Assembly (NCBI GenBank): GCA_964523295.1
Contig: CAZGAH010000061.1
Location: 1-24,758 of the forward strand
Source: CAZGAH01 sp964523295
GTDB taxonomy: Bacteria > Desulfobacterota > Desulfovibrionia > Desulfovibrionales > Desulfovibrionaceae
DNA length: 24,758 bases
Direction of reading: 5' to 3'
Each line of letters begins with the position of its first letter. Within the stretch, counting starts at the first letter, position 1. Positions 15,301 through 22,241 of the stretch are shown here, piece after piece. Below the pieces are notes generated by a model. The model ran no database searches, was not told where the DNA came from, and saw nothing but the letters and a program-made list of their open reading frames with translations. The position numbers and the translations under genes are program-made.

Positions 15301-16993
15301 AGAAGCCAAAGCGCCTGCGCCGTATATTGTACGGTCGTGTCATGCTGGCATAAGCGCGCTCTATGCCCCGTTTCGCCTGAAAGATCAGCTGTTAGGCGTC
15401 TATATTTTCGGAAAATTTCTCTACGGAAAAGATACTGTCAATACGGACAGCGCCAGACAAATCCTTGGTAGCATCAGATCGCATCCGAATCTCGAGGATG
15501 AAGCCAGAAAGGCACTTGATCACGCAGAAATTGACCTCGCCAAAATACAGAAAGCACAGCAACATGCTGGCGACGACAGCTCGTCGCCGAGTTCTGACGA
15601 GTTAGATTTCAGACGGTTTTCAGAGGCCGAACTGGAATATCACTTTCAGAATAACATCGTTCGAGGTATTTCGCGTATTCACGACGCCATTGACCTTCTG
15701 TTCCGCTTCAATCGCGACAAGAATATTGCCGCCTCGCTGGCAAGACACAATGCCCAGGCCCTGGTGACAAAAGAGGCCTCTCCGGCCACCGGAGACCTGG
15801 TTGCCACTATCTCGGAATCGCTCAAAACCTTCGCGACCTTGTTGGGGGTTCCCTACGTCGCCTACTTCGTGGCCGATGAGCCTTGGGAGCGGTATCTGCC
15901 GCTCGTCGCCTACGGCTCGCTCGACGGAAGCGACTGCCGGGATGTCTATGTGGACAGGCTGGAGGCAAAAATTCCGGACTTGATACTCGAACCCGCAGAC
16001 TGGCGATTCGAGGATCGCCAGGTGGACTTTGTCGAAAGAGGGCTGTGCGGTTCAGAGCGTGCGGGTCTGCTCTCTACCGGCCTGGCAGTCGGCTTTTCCC
16101 ATGTGGGGCATCAGGGATTGCTGTGCATTGGCCCCTTCCAGCCCGGCTCCAGGCCTGGCGAAGCGGATACGGACTCTCTCCGCTCACTTTGCTTCCAGTT
16201 CGGACTCAAAACCTCGGGGATCTACATCGCGCATACGCAGCAGCTCAAGCGGCAGCGCGAACGGGAAGCGTATGCCCTGGCCGTGCATGAGATCAAGAAT
16301 GGATTGGGAAAGCTGATCGATATCGCCGAGCCGTTGGTCGGAACCGTCAAGCAAAGCGTCCCTTCGGAAGCGCTCTTGAATGATGCAATCCTGCTCCCGA
16401 AAAAAGTAAAGCAGCTGGCCCAGGAGGCGGCTGGCGTGCTGCGGAACCCTGATATCGGTTATGTCCTCAAAGGAAAACATCAAATGGGCATGGCCCCCCC
16501 GCTGCGTACGAACGAACAACTGAACCTGCTCGCTATTGTCATGAACGTTTTTGAGGGGAACAAGCAGGCCGCTGCCAACAGGGGCATTGCGCTCGAACTG
16601 ACGGATACGCTCCCCTCGGACGCCTTTGTTCGCTTTGATCCCACGATTTTCAAACAAATGCTGTCCTGTCTGGTGGACAACGCGATCACGTACGGCGCGC
16701 CGGAGCAGCGGGTCGACGTTGTCTTGAGTACGGGGCAGAACATGCTGCGCGTTACGGTCGTCAGCCGGGGCAACCCAATCAGTGACCAAAAATGGGCGAC
16801 CCTGTTCCAGGGTGCGAAGGCCCGGGATACCAGCTTGAACACCGGGCTCGGATTGTTTCTGGTCCGCGAAGCGGCGCGATTCGGAGGGGGCGACGCCGGA
16901 CTGGAGCCATATCCGAATTCCGTGAATGCGACCGGATTGGTGGAGAATGTATTCTGGTTTTCACTTCCATTGCACAAGGAGAATGGAGAATGA
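12308..16993 (+). CDS. SIR2-like / STAND NTPase / TPR / PocR / GAF-like histidine kinase
   Basis: The product has 1561 residues; the ATG follows GTGAGGGG. Residues ~15-285 resemble the SIR2-like fold: VSVVLGPLFSAANG, MNLDGVL in place of TNxDxxL, and DVLLLGFPRPDF. The segment that should carry the catalytic His reads HIVYPLG, not HxxG, so NAD hydrolysis is doubtful. Residues ~340-640 are a P-loop NTPase of STAND type (Walker A GPSGFGKST 368-376; Walker B ALVVVDQVQ with Asp421; VGRRHEV sensor-like). About four 34-residue TPRs cover ~690-826. A PocR-like domain (~905-1040) has FCSSLLG, C982 and CHAG (1011-1014). A GAF-like region (~1165-1310) precedes the kinase: H-box HEIKN (His1327), N-box LVDNAITYG (Asn1458) and G-box NTGLGL (1511-1516). 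The D-box is atypical (SRGNPIS). No membrane segment is visible, so it should be cytosolic. It overlaps the receiver gene by 4 bp. Domain calls are by motif reading; SIR2 and GAF are the least certain. Confidence 0.85.
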   Translation: MSIADTSPCLSVGEGLEQISHAFDNGRVSVVLGPLFSAANGFQLLDEFLWSILSEPSPGQALDKQLQTWRAEGAWHRLAQGCVNLLTRKEESFFQRLDSEYGRPIVSGPLYALAQLLPFAALVNMNLDGVLAASRACATSLLPLADEREQALAALDARTPHIVYPLGRAKSAAVPILPFTVFRHRKNELTPYFHTLFSTTDVLLLGFPRPDFTMDWLHEVRTHQGEGGQVWLVDMAPAKRPAHEYPLFQRIALPDPPEATRPASIVGASLRLRNFLVKLLERCDRNDQLAAAYIPELFADGIELNEKLLNEERARRSTPEGGTTSALLEGKPASWLDIVENRDARRDISDELKSWLRVQRLRVALLWGPSGFGKSTVARRVAFELFADAGLKVFWIEDPLLFPDGVADAIHKDDDALVVVDQVQSLGDFHHRLKHWSQAEYRRLRILLVGRRHEVLSGGLHLDALREEAELRIFNLPWITVEESRGFLEKLKTAGILADPDSLDMEQRAQRFTNDTGGDLLASLLVETRGLPLDRIVEDVCARVLAWPGGKDLLLAYALVAAIDMLGKGVCTQGLFFHMTHAAKLDIFEVLNRLPGELSLSLGRSIVSTRHPKVAEIAFGYLTRSSEGHGEPVFAKADLYERIIDAAAAINQEQELKLTSIIPIAVWDREKNKDFARTLFARAHELVPGNAYILQAWGRREAQAGYVAKARELFQRAVKAAPHDAPSLQAWALLEAEVGDVDTARKLFQSAVEADPRSAPSWQAWALLEAKAGEVAKARELFQRAVSADSRHAPSWQAWALLEERQGNAAEARELLRQGIKHAPDDVQLRQTLANWEQAPEQIVTVTQNARIIDQAMSPLVRVVQKGGNESRKAEPLAADASEGDAHRTGSPGAAESLPVSETVFNFVPATITEGFGYEQRRIVCYLLGGLALRLKMPVVLIQFPQGEPEPIYPIEAPYNYPMFCSSLLGTKQLLDWRNHPCRKDMRARARDIYREFSEAKAPAPYIVRSCHAGISALYAPFRLKDQLLGVYIFGKFLYGKDTVNTDSARQILGSIRSHPNLEDEARKALDHAEIDLAKIQKAQQHAGDDSSSPSSDELDFRRFSEAELEYHFQNNIVRGISRIHDAIDLLFRFNRDKNIAASLARHNAQALVTKEASPATGDLVATISESLKTFATLLGVPYVAYFVADEPWERYLPLVAYGSLDGSDCRDVYVDRLEAKIPDLILEPADWRFEDRQVDFVERGLCGSERAGLLSTGLAVGFSHVGHQGLLCIGPFQPGSRPGEADTDSLRSLCFQFGLKTSGIYIAHTQQLKRQREREAYALAVHEIKNGLGKLIDIAEPLVGTVKQSVPSEALLNDAILLPKKVKQLAQEAAGVLRNPDIGYVLKGKHQMGMAPPLRTNEQLNLLAIVMNVFEGNKQAAANRGIALELTDTLPSDAFVRFDPTIFKQMLSCLVDNAITYGAPEQRVDVVLSTGQNMLRVTVVSRGNPISDQKWATLFQGAKARDTSLNTGLGLFLVREAARFGGGDAGLEPYPNSVNATGLVENVFWFSLPLHKENGE
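14389..14795 (+). repeat. Tandem TPR-coding repeats, period 102 bp
   Basis: Three near-identical segments beginning gcaggcctgggcgctcctgg start at 14491, 14593 and 14695, exactly 102 bases apart, with a more diverged unit at the left end. They encode 34-residue TPR units (xxWQAWALLEAxxGxxxxARELFQRAVxADxRxAP). The high DNA identity implies recent expansion or homogenisation. It is coding, not CRISPR. Confidence 0.85.
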
Positions 16994-17469
16994 GCGACCG
17001 CCTGACGCTCTTGTACGCGGACGACGATCTGGGCGACGACCCCGCGACGTGCAGATCATGCAAGGCCCTGGCCTGGGCCTTTGCGCAACTGGACAAAACA
17101 GTCACCATGGACATCGCCAGAACCGGTGCCGATACCTGGCGCAAGCTACGGGAAAAACGCTACGACGCGCTCATTCTGGATATCATGATGCCACAGGGCG
17201 AAGAAGACCCTGCCAACCCTGTACCCCAAGCGATTCTTGACGCAGATTTTCTAGTCGTGGGACTTGCGCTGGCAAAAGAACTGATAAAACTTGATTCAGA
17301 AGTGCAGCCCACTAAAGTTCTCGTCTATACTGCATCGCCGCTAAGAGAAACTATTCAAGCCATGGAGGAAATTGTAGCAAAACAAAATGGCAGGTGGATT
17401 CTCCTTGGAAAGCCGTGCTTGAATAGCGAGCTTGCAGAATGGATTATAGGGGGGAATAGCTGTGAATGA
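16990..17469 (+). CDS. Single-domain response regulator (receiver protein)
   Basis: The 159-residue protein has a receiver fold with an acidic start LLYADDD (Asp11-13), the probable phospho-acceptor Asp64 in ALILDIMMP, a Thr in LVYTAS (~114) and the Lys-Pro pair LLGKPC (141-142). The segment after Asp64 (QGEEDPANPVPQAILDADFLVVGLALAKEL) is longer than in CheY. There is no output domain, so it probably shuttles phosphate or binds a partner. Its ATG overlaps the kinase stop (ATGA), with GGAGA upstream, and its 3' end overlaps the HD gene by 8 bp. It should receive phosphate from His1327 of the kinase. DNA becomes markedly AT-richer from about 17230 on. Confidence 0.88.
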   Translation: MSDRLTLLYADDDLGDDPATCRSCKALAWAFAQLDKTVTMDIARTGADTWRKLREKRYDALILDIMMPQGEEDPANPVPQAILDADFLVVGLALAKELIKLDSEVQPTKVLVYTASPLRETIQAMEEIVAKQNGRWILLGKPCLNSELAEWIIGGNSCE

Positions 17470-20296
17470 CGAAACGAGAGGCAGAATTCCAGAGCTGAAT
17501 ACTTTGAAAGCGCTTTCGTCAGAATTGGCCTCGGCATTAAGCAATTCACCATTATTAATGTCGATCAGCGCTACGAATTTTGACGAATTGCGGAAATATT
17601 TTTTAACAGATACTTATCGAGCGCTAACAAATCCTTACAATAAAATATTTACTATTGATTCTATCTACGTTTGTGACAGCCAGCGAGGGAGAGAATCTAA
17701 GGCATCATACACGGTGTATGTTGACAAACAAGGCATATTCCATGGCGTTCCTAACACTATATCAGAATGCAAAGGCATTTATATATCAGATATTGAAATT
17801 AAACGATATCTCGAGACTAATTTTTACTATATCATAATTTTGCCGGCCAAAAAGTATAAACAAAAATTTGAAATAATACTAACCATAGAACTTATGTCTG
17901 AATCTTATTCAGTATCCAATGGACCTGATTGCAGGCTATTGCATTATATTTTTACAACGCATATAGCAAAGCTAATTGTAGAAAATTTTATAAGTATTAT
18001 TGATTCAAGTGCTGCTCGATTAATACTTCACAAAGAGAATCTATCCGACTCATACAGTTCCCCATCGCCCCTGCTGGCCTTGGCGCTTGCAAGCTCCTAC
18101 TTTGCGAATAAAGAAGTTCAGGAAAAAATGCTCAACGCACAAAGTCCGGAAATGTGGATGTATGCTCTCTATAGCGGTGAGTGCCTGAGGAAAACTATAG
18201 TTGGAGATAAAACTGTAAAAAGACTTGCAATAACTCCAGCTCATTGCGGCTGGAACCACAAATACACCACATGCAAAAAAGAAGAAACAGTAATTTTTCC
18301 TTGTATCCTTGCAGCGCTTCGCAGTGCGCTCTGGGAGATAAGGAATTCCAAGGCAGCCATGGGAACAACGCCGGACGAGGATGTCTGCCTGCCGCAGTGC
18401 TACGAGTGGCCCGATGCACACCGCTCCGCGTCAACACTCTTCGGTATCGCTGACATCCTTGAACAGGACATCGACTTCGGGAAAATTCCACCGTTTCATT
18501 CAGATTTAATTCCGCGTCCAGCTGACAAACATGTCACGACACCAGAGGGTATTTCGCATGCCCTTTTCAATTGGGCCTTTGGCAAGCGTCCCTTTATCGA
18601 ATACGCAAACACCATCCTCTTTGCCATTCATACGCTCGCAACAGAGGACAAGCCAGACCAGTACAGACATGCATTGGGCGCCATCGAAAAGCTATGGCCA
18701 AAAGTAATGGGCGCCGCGTCTGGTGGCGTTTCTTTTCCGGATTCGCTCAACGCGTATATGCAACTGTGGAGCAACGACAATCAACTCTACCTCAACCCCG
18801 ACTGGCTCATGAGCTGGTTCGCTGTCGAACTTTTCAAGTCCAGAGCATTTCACGCCTATGTCGTCTCTCCTGGTTCCTCCTCGTTCTGCGATGCCGAACG
18901 GCTTCAGTTTCACAAGCACTTTTCGACACTGTGCATGTACTCCCTGTTCTGGATGCGCTGCTTTGGCGAGACGCTGGACGAAAAGTTTTCCGACGTCAAA
19001 GGCGGGTACAAGGACCTCCTGGAGTCGCTCATCTATCTGCTGTGCGAGTACGCATACATAGATGGAGAACTGCCGCGGACAGCCGGCTTGCGAAAGATCA
19101 TGTATTTCATGTGGGGACAACAGGCAGCGCTCTACGCCCTGGCGGAAACCTACCGCGACCACCTGCACCACGTCATCGAAGTCTGTCTTCTGGGGCTGTT
19201 TTTCATGCGCCTGAAAAACACGAATCAATCGAGCTTCTTTCGTTTCGGGCCGTCTCCAGGCTATCAGCCGGACATCCGGAACTGGATTGTTGGTTCGTTG
19301 CTGCACGACATGGGCTACGCCCTGAAGCTCGTTTCCTATCCCCTGGAGCATCTCGGATTCTTTCAGGAAGCCGTGTGCGAGGCCTTTTGGAAAAAGCTGC
19401 ACGCCGAGTACAAGACGCTGCAGAAGGAATACATCCCGAAAAGCGTTGCGGCCCTTGCCCCTGACATCAACCTGAGCGAATCATCGGAATCGGCCGTTAA
19501 TCATGGCGTCTTGTCCGCGCTCATCATTGCCTCGCACCTCAACAGCGTGGATACCCCGGAATGGCGTTCGGACATGCACGCGGCCATCGAAGCCGCCGCA
19601 CTGCACGATTATAAGGCGGAACACATCTCCCCCAAAAAACATCCCCTGGCCTTTCTGCTCTGGTTTTGCGACAATCTGCAGGAGTGGGATCGCCCCCTTT
19701 TGCAAGGGCACCAGTTCCGACAGTCGCTGCTCGTCAACATTGTTCGTTCTCCAGACCACGCAACGCACTCCAACAGGCCGTACGTCAGATACCTGGCGAT
19801 CAACGCCCGCCTTACCGCATCGAACGAGGCGGAACTTGTCGAAAAGACGCTGAAATGCCGCATGGTCTTTGAAAAGCCGGACGAGGTGCAGCACTACCCG
19901 CCGTTCACCTGGGTCGGTCATACGCTCCAGATGCAACGCGTAAAGGATTGTATCTTACCCATCGAGCTGACCCTGGAGCACCCGCAACTCAAAGAATCGT
20001 CAAACGGCGCGTCTCGCTATTCCATGGTCTGTTTTCAGACTTTTTTGAGCGAAGAGGACAACGGATCGTTACGATTGCGGAAATCCGATTCGCGAATCGT
20101 CGACAACGCAGCGCTCAGACAATGGGCCGTGGACGCGCACGAGGATTTGTCCTGGTACCGGTATACGAATGATGGTAACTGGGAAAAATTCGTTTTCTCC
20201 CTTTCGCAATGCAATGGAGAGCCCGTCATTCTGCAGCAGCCAAATGATTTCATCCCCGACTACAAAAAATGGCTCGACAAGTTCAGAAAGACATAG
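17462..20296 (+). CDS. HD-superfamily domain protein, presumed output of the operon
   Basis: The 944-residue protein starts at a GTG 8 bp inside the receiver gene, with AGGGGGG about 8 bases upstream. The C-terminal half has HD-superfamily features: HLHHVIEVCLLG (His569/570), LLHDMGY (His615-Asp616), VNHGVLSALI (His681), ALHDYKAEH (His715-Asp716) and FCDNLQEWDRP (Asp737). This order of metal ligands fits HD phosphohydrolases, whose known activities include nucleotide and cyclic-nucleotide hydrolysis; there is no GYP motif. The first ~360 residues match nothing I know. A Cys/His cluster (HCGWNHKYTTCKKE, ~261-274) could bind metal. The last ~150 residues are also unassigned. No signal peptide or membrane helices are evident. 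The DNA of the first ~880 bases is strongly AT-rich and then turns GC-rich near 18340, suggesting a mosaic gene. Confidence 0.8.
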   Translation: MNDETRGRIPELNTLKALSSELASALSNSPLLMSISATNFDELRKYFLTDTYRALTNPYNKIFTIDSIYVCDSQRGRESKASYTVYVDKQGIFHGVPNTISECKGIYISDIEIKRYLETNFYYIIILPAKKYKQKFEIILTIELMSESYSVSNGPDCRLLHYIFTTHIAKLIVENFISIIDSSAARLILHKENLSDSYSSPSPLLALALASSYFANKEVQEKMLNAQSPEMWMYALYSGECLRKTIVGDKTVKRLAITPAHCGWNHKYTTCKKEETVIFPCILAALRSALWEIRNSKAAMGTTPDEDVCLPQCYEWPDAHRSASTLFGIADILEQDIDFGKIPPFHSDLIPRPADKHVTTPEGISHALFNWAFGKRPFIEYANTILFAIHTLATEDKPDQYRHALGAIEKLWPKVMGAASGGVSFPDSLNAYMQLWSNDNQLYLNPDWLMSWFAVELFKSRAFHAYVVSPGSSSFCDAERLQFHKHFSTLCMYSLFWMRCFGETLDEKFSDVKGGYKDLLESLIYLLCEYAYIDGELPRTAGLRKIMYFMWGQQAALYALAETYRDHLHHVIEVCLLGLFFMRLKNTNQSSFFRFGPSPGYQPDIRNWIVGSLLHDMGYALKLVSYPLEHLGFFQEAVCEAFWKKLHAEYKTLQKEYIPKSVAALAPDINLSESSESAVNHGVLSALIIASHLNSVDTPEWRSDMHAAIEAAALHDYKAEHISPKKHPLAFLLWFCDNLQEWDRPLLQGHQFRQSLLVNIVRSPDHATHSNRPYVRYLAINARLTASNEAELVEKTLKCRMVFEKPDEVQHYPPFTWVGHTLQMQRVKDCILPIELTLEHPQLKESSNGASRYSMVCFQTFLSEEDNGSLRLRKSDSRIVDNAALRQWAVDAHEDLSWYRYTNDGNWEKFVFSLSQCNGEPVILQQPNDFIPDYKKWLDKFRKT

Positions 20297-20431
20297 GCGC
20301 CTGCTGCGCCCGATAACGCGCAAGGGTACGGTACGTGCCGGACGCACATGCCTATGCGCGTTTCCCGGAGCGGCCTGCGGGGAGGAAGACGGGTAAAGGG
20401 GCCGGGTCGTTGGGCCGCGACCCAGGCGCGA

Positions 20432-20869
20432 CTACAGATTCCGGATGCTGATATCCCCCAGTCGCTGCTGGAGATGACGGGCGACGAGCAGGCGGTGGCA
20501 GTGCGTGGGCTCGGGTTCGCTGCAGAGCAGGCAGGCGTGCTCGAGGTCCTGTCGTGTGACGTCGTGTTCGATGCCNNNNNNNNNNTCCTGGAACGTACGC
20601 GCGTAGGTGTCCCAGTCGCTGTGCTTTTTCCGAAAGGCATCGAGTATTTCCGCTGATGGCGCCCAGCGTGGCCGGTGTTCATAGGTGCACCCACATAATG
20701 CCTCCAGAAAATAGGCCAGGTCGTCGCGCTTCGCGAATCCGGACAGCTGCGAAACATTGTGCAGCCGCACATCGATAACGCGGCTGACAGCGGCGCTGCG
20801 CAGCAGGCCGAAGAACTCGCGGGCTGATTTTTTCGCGAATCCGATGGTATACAGGGTTACGTCGTCCAT
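20432..20869 (-). CDS. DUF488 family protein, interrupted by an assembly gap
   Basis: The start is MDDVTLYTIGFAKKSAREFF, then RVIDVRLHNVSQLSGFAKRDDL and, near the end, ACLLCSEPEPTHCHRLLVARHL. These are the hallmarks of the small DUF488 proteins, including the Cys-rich LLCxE..xxHCHR signature. Ten N bases (20576-20585) sit between DWDTYARTFQ and GIEHDV. From memory of family members the spacing seems about two residues short, so the true gap may not be ten bases. Function is unknown. The ATG lies inside the end of the next DUF488 gene (13-bp overlap). It is convergent with the HD gene. Confidence 0.85.
   Translation of the reverse strand: MDDVTLYTIGFAKKSAREFFGLLRSAAVSRVIDVRLHNVSQLSGFAKRDDLAYFLEALCGCTYEHRPRWAPSAEILDAFRKKHSDWDTYARTFQXXXXGIEHDVTRQDLEHACLLCSEPEPTHCHRLLVARHLQQRLGDISIRNL
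20576..20585. other. Assembly gap (10 N)
   Basis: Ten undetermined bases lie inside the small DUF488 gene. The reading frame is open on both sides and continues in the same frame across ten bases plus flanks. The run is probably a scaffolding placeholder of uncertain true length. Confidence 0.98.
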
Positions 20870-21501
20870 GCGGCATCCTCGCGCCAGTCGTCGCTGTCGT
20901 CGCGCCGCCAGGCGATCTGCTGGCCCTGTTGCGCGTAGGCCTCGTCGAGGGGATCGCCGCGGGGAGGCCCCAGACCCGGCAGCAGGCATTGCGCCGGTTC
21001 GTGGAGCTTACGCAGGCGTCGCTCGAGCGCGGGGTGGCTCTCGAGGCTGCCGTCGGCAAGGATGTGCCGGATGTCCGCCCGTTCGCGCAGGCTGCGGCAG
21101 ATCAGGATGGCGCGGTGGCAGGTGATCGGATCCTTTTCGGCGCACACGAGCGCCACAATATACCGCTCCATGCCGCGCCGCAAGCGTTCGATCCCTTCCC
21201 GATATACGACGTGTTCGCCGATGCGCCCGAAATCGGCGACCTCGCCGACATAGACGGACGGATCGGGAAATCGGGCGCCGAGCACGTCGCCGAGGTAGAC
21301 GTAGACAATGCCGGCCACCTCGAGCGCCCGGCTGAACGGCTCGCGGTTGAACTCCGGCTTGCGCGCGCTGAAGGGCGAGGAGCGGACGTCGGCCACGGCG
21401 GTTACGCCGTGCTGGTGCAGCAGCTCGATGCAGCGTTCCAGACTGAGAACGCTGTAGCCGATGGTGTAGAGGAGCGGTTTTTGCGAATCCACGGCGGTCA
21501 T
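20857..21501 (-). CDS. DUF488 family protein, long form
   Basis: The 214-residue protein starts MTAVDSQKPLLYTIGYSVLSLERCIELLHQHGVTAVADVRSSPFSARKPEFN and has YVYLGDVLGAR and ALVCAEKDPITCHRAILICRSL, all typical of DUF488. The Cys-xGlu...CHR motif is present. No biochemical activity is established to my knowledge. It follows a possible dual-OB protein gene with a 4-bp overlap and overlaps a second, shorter DUF488 gene by 13 bp, so the three form one operon. The last ~45 residues (ARPP-like, with AQQGQQIAWRRDDSDDW) are a non-conserved tail. Confidence 0.9.
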   Translation of the reverse strand: MTAVDSQKPLLYTIGYSVLSLERCIELLHQHGVTAVADVRSSPFSARKPEFNREPFSRALEVAGIVYVYLGDVLGARFPDPSVYVGEVADFGRIGEHVVYREGIERLRRGMERYIVALVCAEKDPITCHRAILICRSLRERADIRHILADGSLESHPALERRLRKLHEPAQCLLPGLGPPRGDPLDEAYAQQGQQIAWRRDDSDDWREDAAWTT

Positions 21502-22181
21502 GGCGTCAGGGCTCGCCCCTGGCGAAGATTGTTCGGAAAACTGTAAATCCCATTGGCCTGGAGCCAGTAGTTGTTTTTCCAGAGGCGCCCTATGCCGATG
21601 CGCAGGTAGACGTCCGCCTGCCTGTTCAGAAAGTCGGTAAGCTGGTTGGCAACGTCCGTCATGCCGCGGGAGCACGGTATTTCGTACAGTGCCAGGTCGG
21701 TCACGGGAATGTCGCTGTAGTACCCGCCCGCAGCGTCAGAAAAGCGAACCCTGAGCGACTTCTCTTTTCGGTTGCCCTCGAACACGCTCACCGACCTCGG
21801 TACGGCGGCGATGGTAATGATCGAGCGCAAAGGGGGCGTGTCCCGGGCGATGCAGCGCTTATCGATCGGTCTGCCGAAACCGCTTGCCACGGAAAACGAC
21901 GCGGAGGCCTGCAAGAGTGATTTGAAATACACGGACGAAGCGGGTCCCAGGCTGCGGACTCTGGAACACGTGCAATCCTCGACATGCGGCCCGGGCTCTC
22001 CAGCAAAATTTACGTCCTCCAACCGGAGTCTGCTTCCAGGCCAAAGCCCGGCATCGAGGCAGCGCTTTTTGGTGAGGTAGGGCACGGGCCGGACGCAAGC
22101 CATGGTTGCCGGCTCAATGCCGGCCAGGCATACCCGGTCGGGATTGCTGAACCGGGTCAGGTCGGTGACGATAATCTCCAC
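21498..22181 (-). CDS. Hypothetical protein, possibly dual-OB-domain type, linked to DUF488 genes
   Basis: The 227-residue protein starts, in my choice, at GTG 22181, giving MEIIVTDLTRFSNPDRVCLAGIEPATMACVRPVPYL. An upstream in-frame ATG at 22220 would put the start inside the hairpin at 22195-22224. The N-terminal block (TDLTRF...CLAGI...CVRP...YL...L.PGS.L...E.PHVEDC) resembles a type I associate with DUF488 proteins and with the dual-OB family. The name is from memory and not secure. The C-terminal part (YYSDIPVTDLALYE, YLRIGIGRLWKNNYWLQANGIYSFP) is characteristic in that NxYWLQxNGIYSFP recurs in such proteins and suggests nucleic-acid or nucleotide binding. It overlaps the DUF488 gene by 4 bp. 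Confidence 0.6.
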   Translation of the reverse strand: MEIIVTDLTRFSNPDRVCLAGIEPATMACVRPVPYLTKKRCLDAGLWPGSRLRLEDVNFAGEPGPHVEDCTCSRVRSLGPASSVYFKSLLQASASFSVASGFGRPIDKRCIARDTPPLRSIITIAAVPRSVSVFEGNRKEKSLRVRFSDAAGGYYSDIPVTDLALYEIPCSRGMTDVANQLTDFLNRQADVYLRIGIGRLWKNNYWLQANGIYSFPNNLRQGRALTP

Positions 22182-22194
22182 GGCTGCCTCGGAC

Positions 22195-22224
22195 GGCGGT
22201 GCGGACACGCGGGTCCGCACCGCC
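22195..22224. terminator. 12-bp perfect hairpin after gapdh
   Basis: GGCGGTGCGGAC and GTCCGCACCGCC flank a 6-base loop (ACGCGG). It starts 18 bases after the gapdh stop on the minus strand. There is no T-run, so it may be a non-canonical terminator or mRNA-stabilising structure. It separates gapdh from the DUF488 operon. Confidence 0.55.
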
Positions 22225-22241
22225 GCAATTGCAGCAAAGGG

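Noticed and set aside
20296..20310. GGCGC-CTGCT-GCGCC hairpin at the end of the HD gene
   Set aside because: The stem is only 5 bp, overlaps the stop codon and has no T-run, so it is not supported as a terminator.
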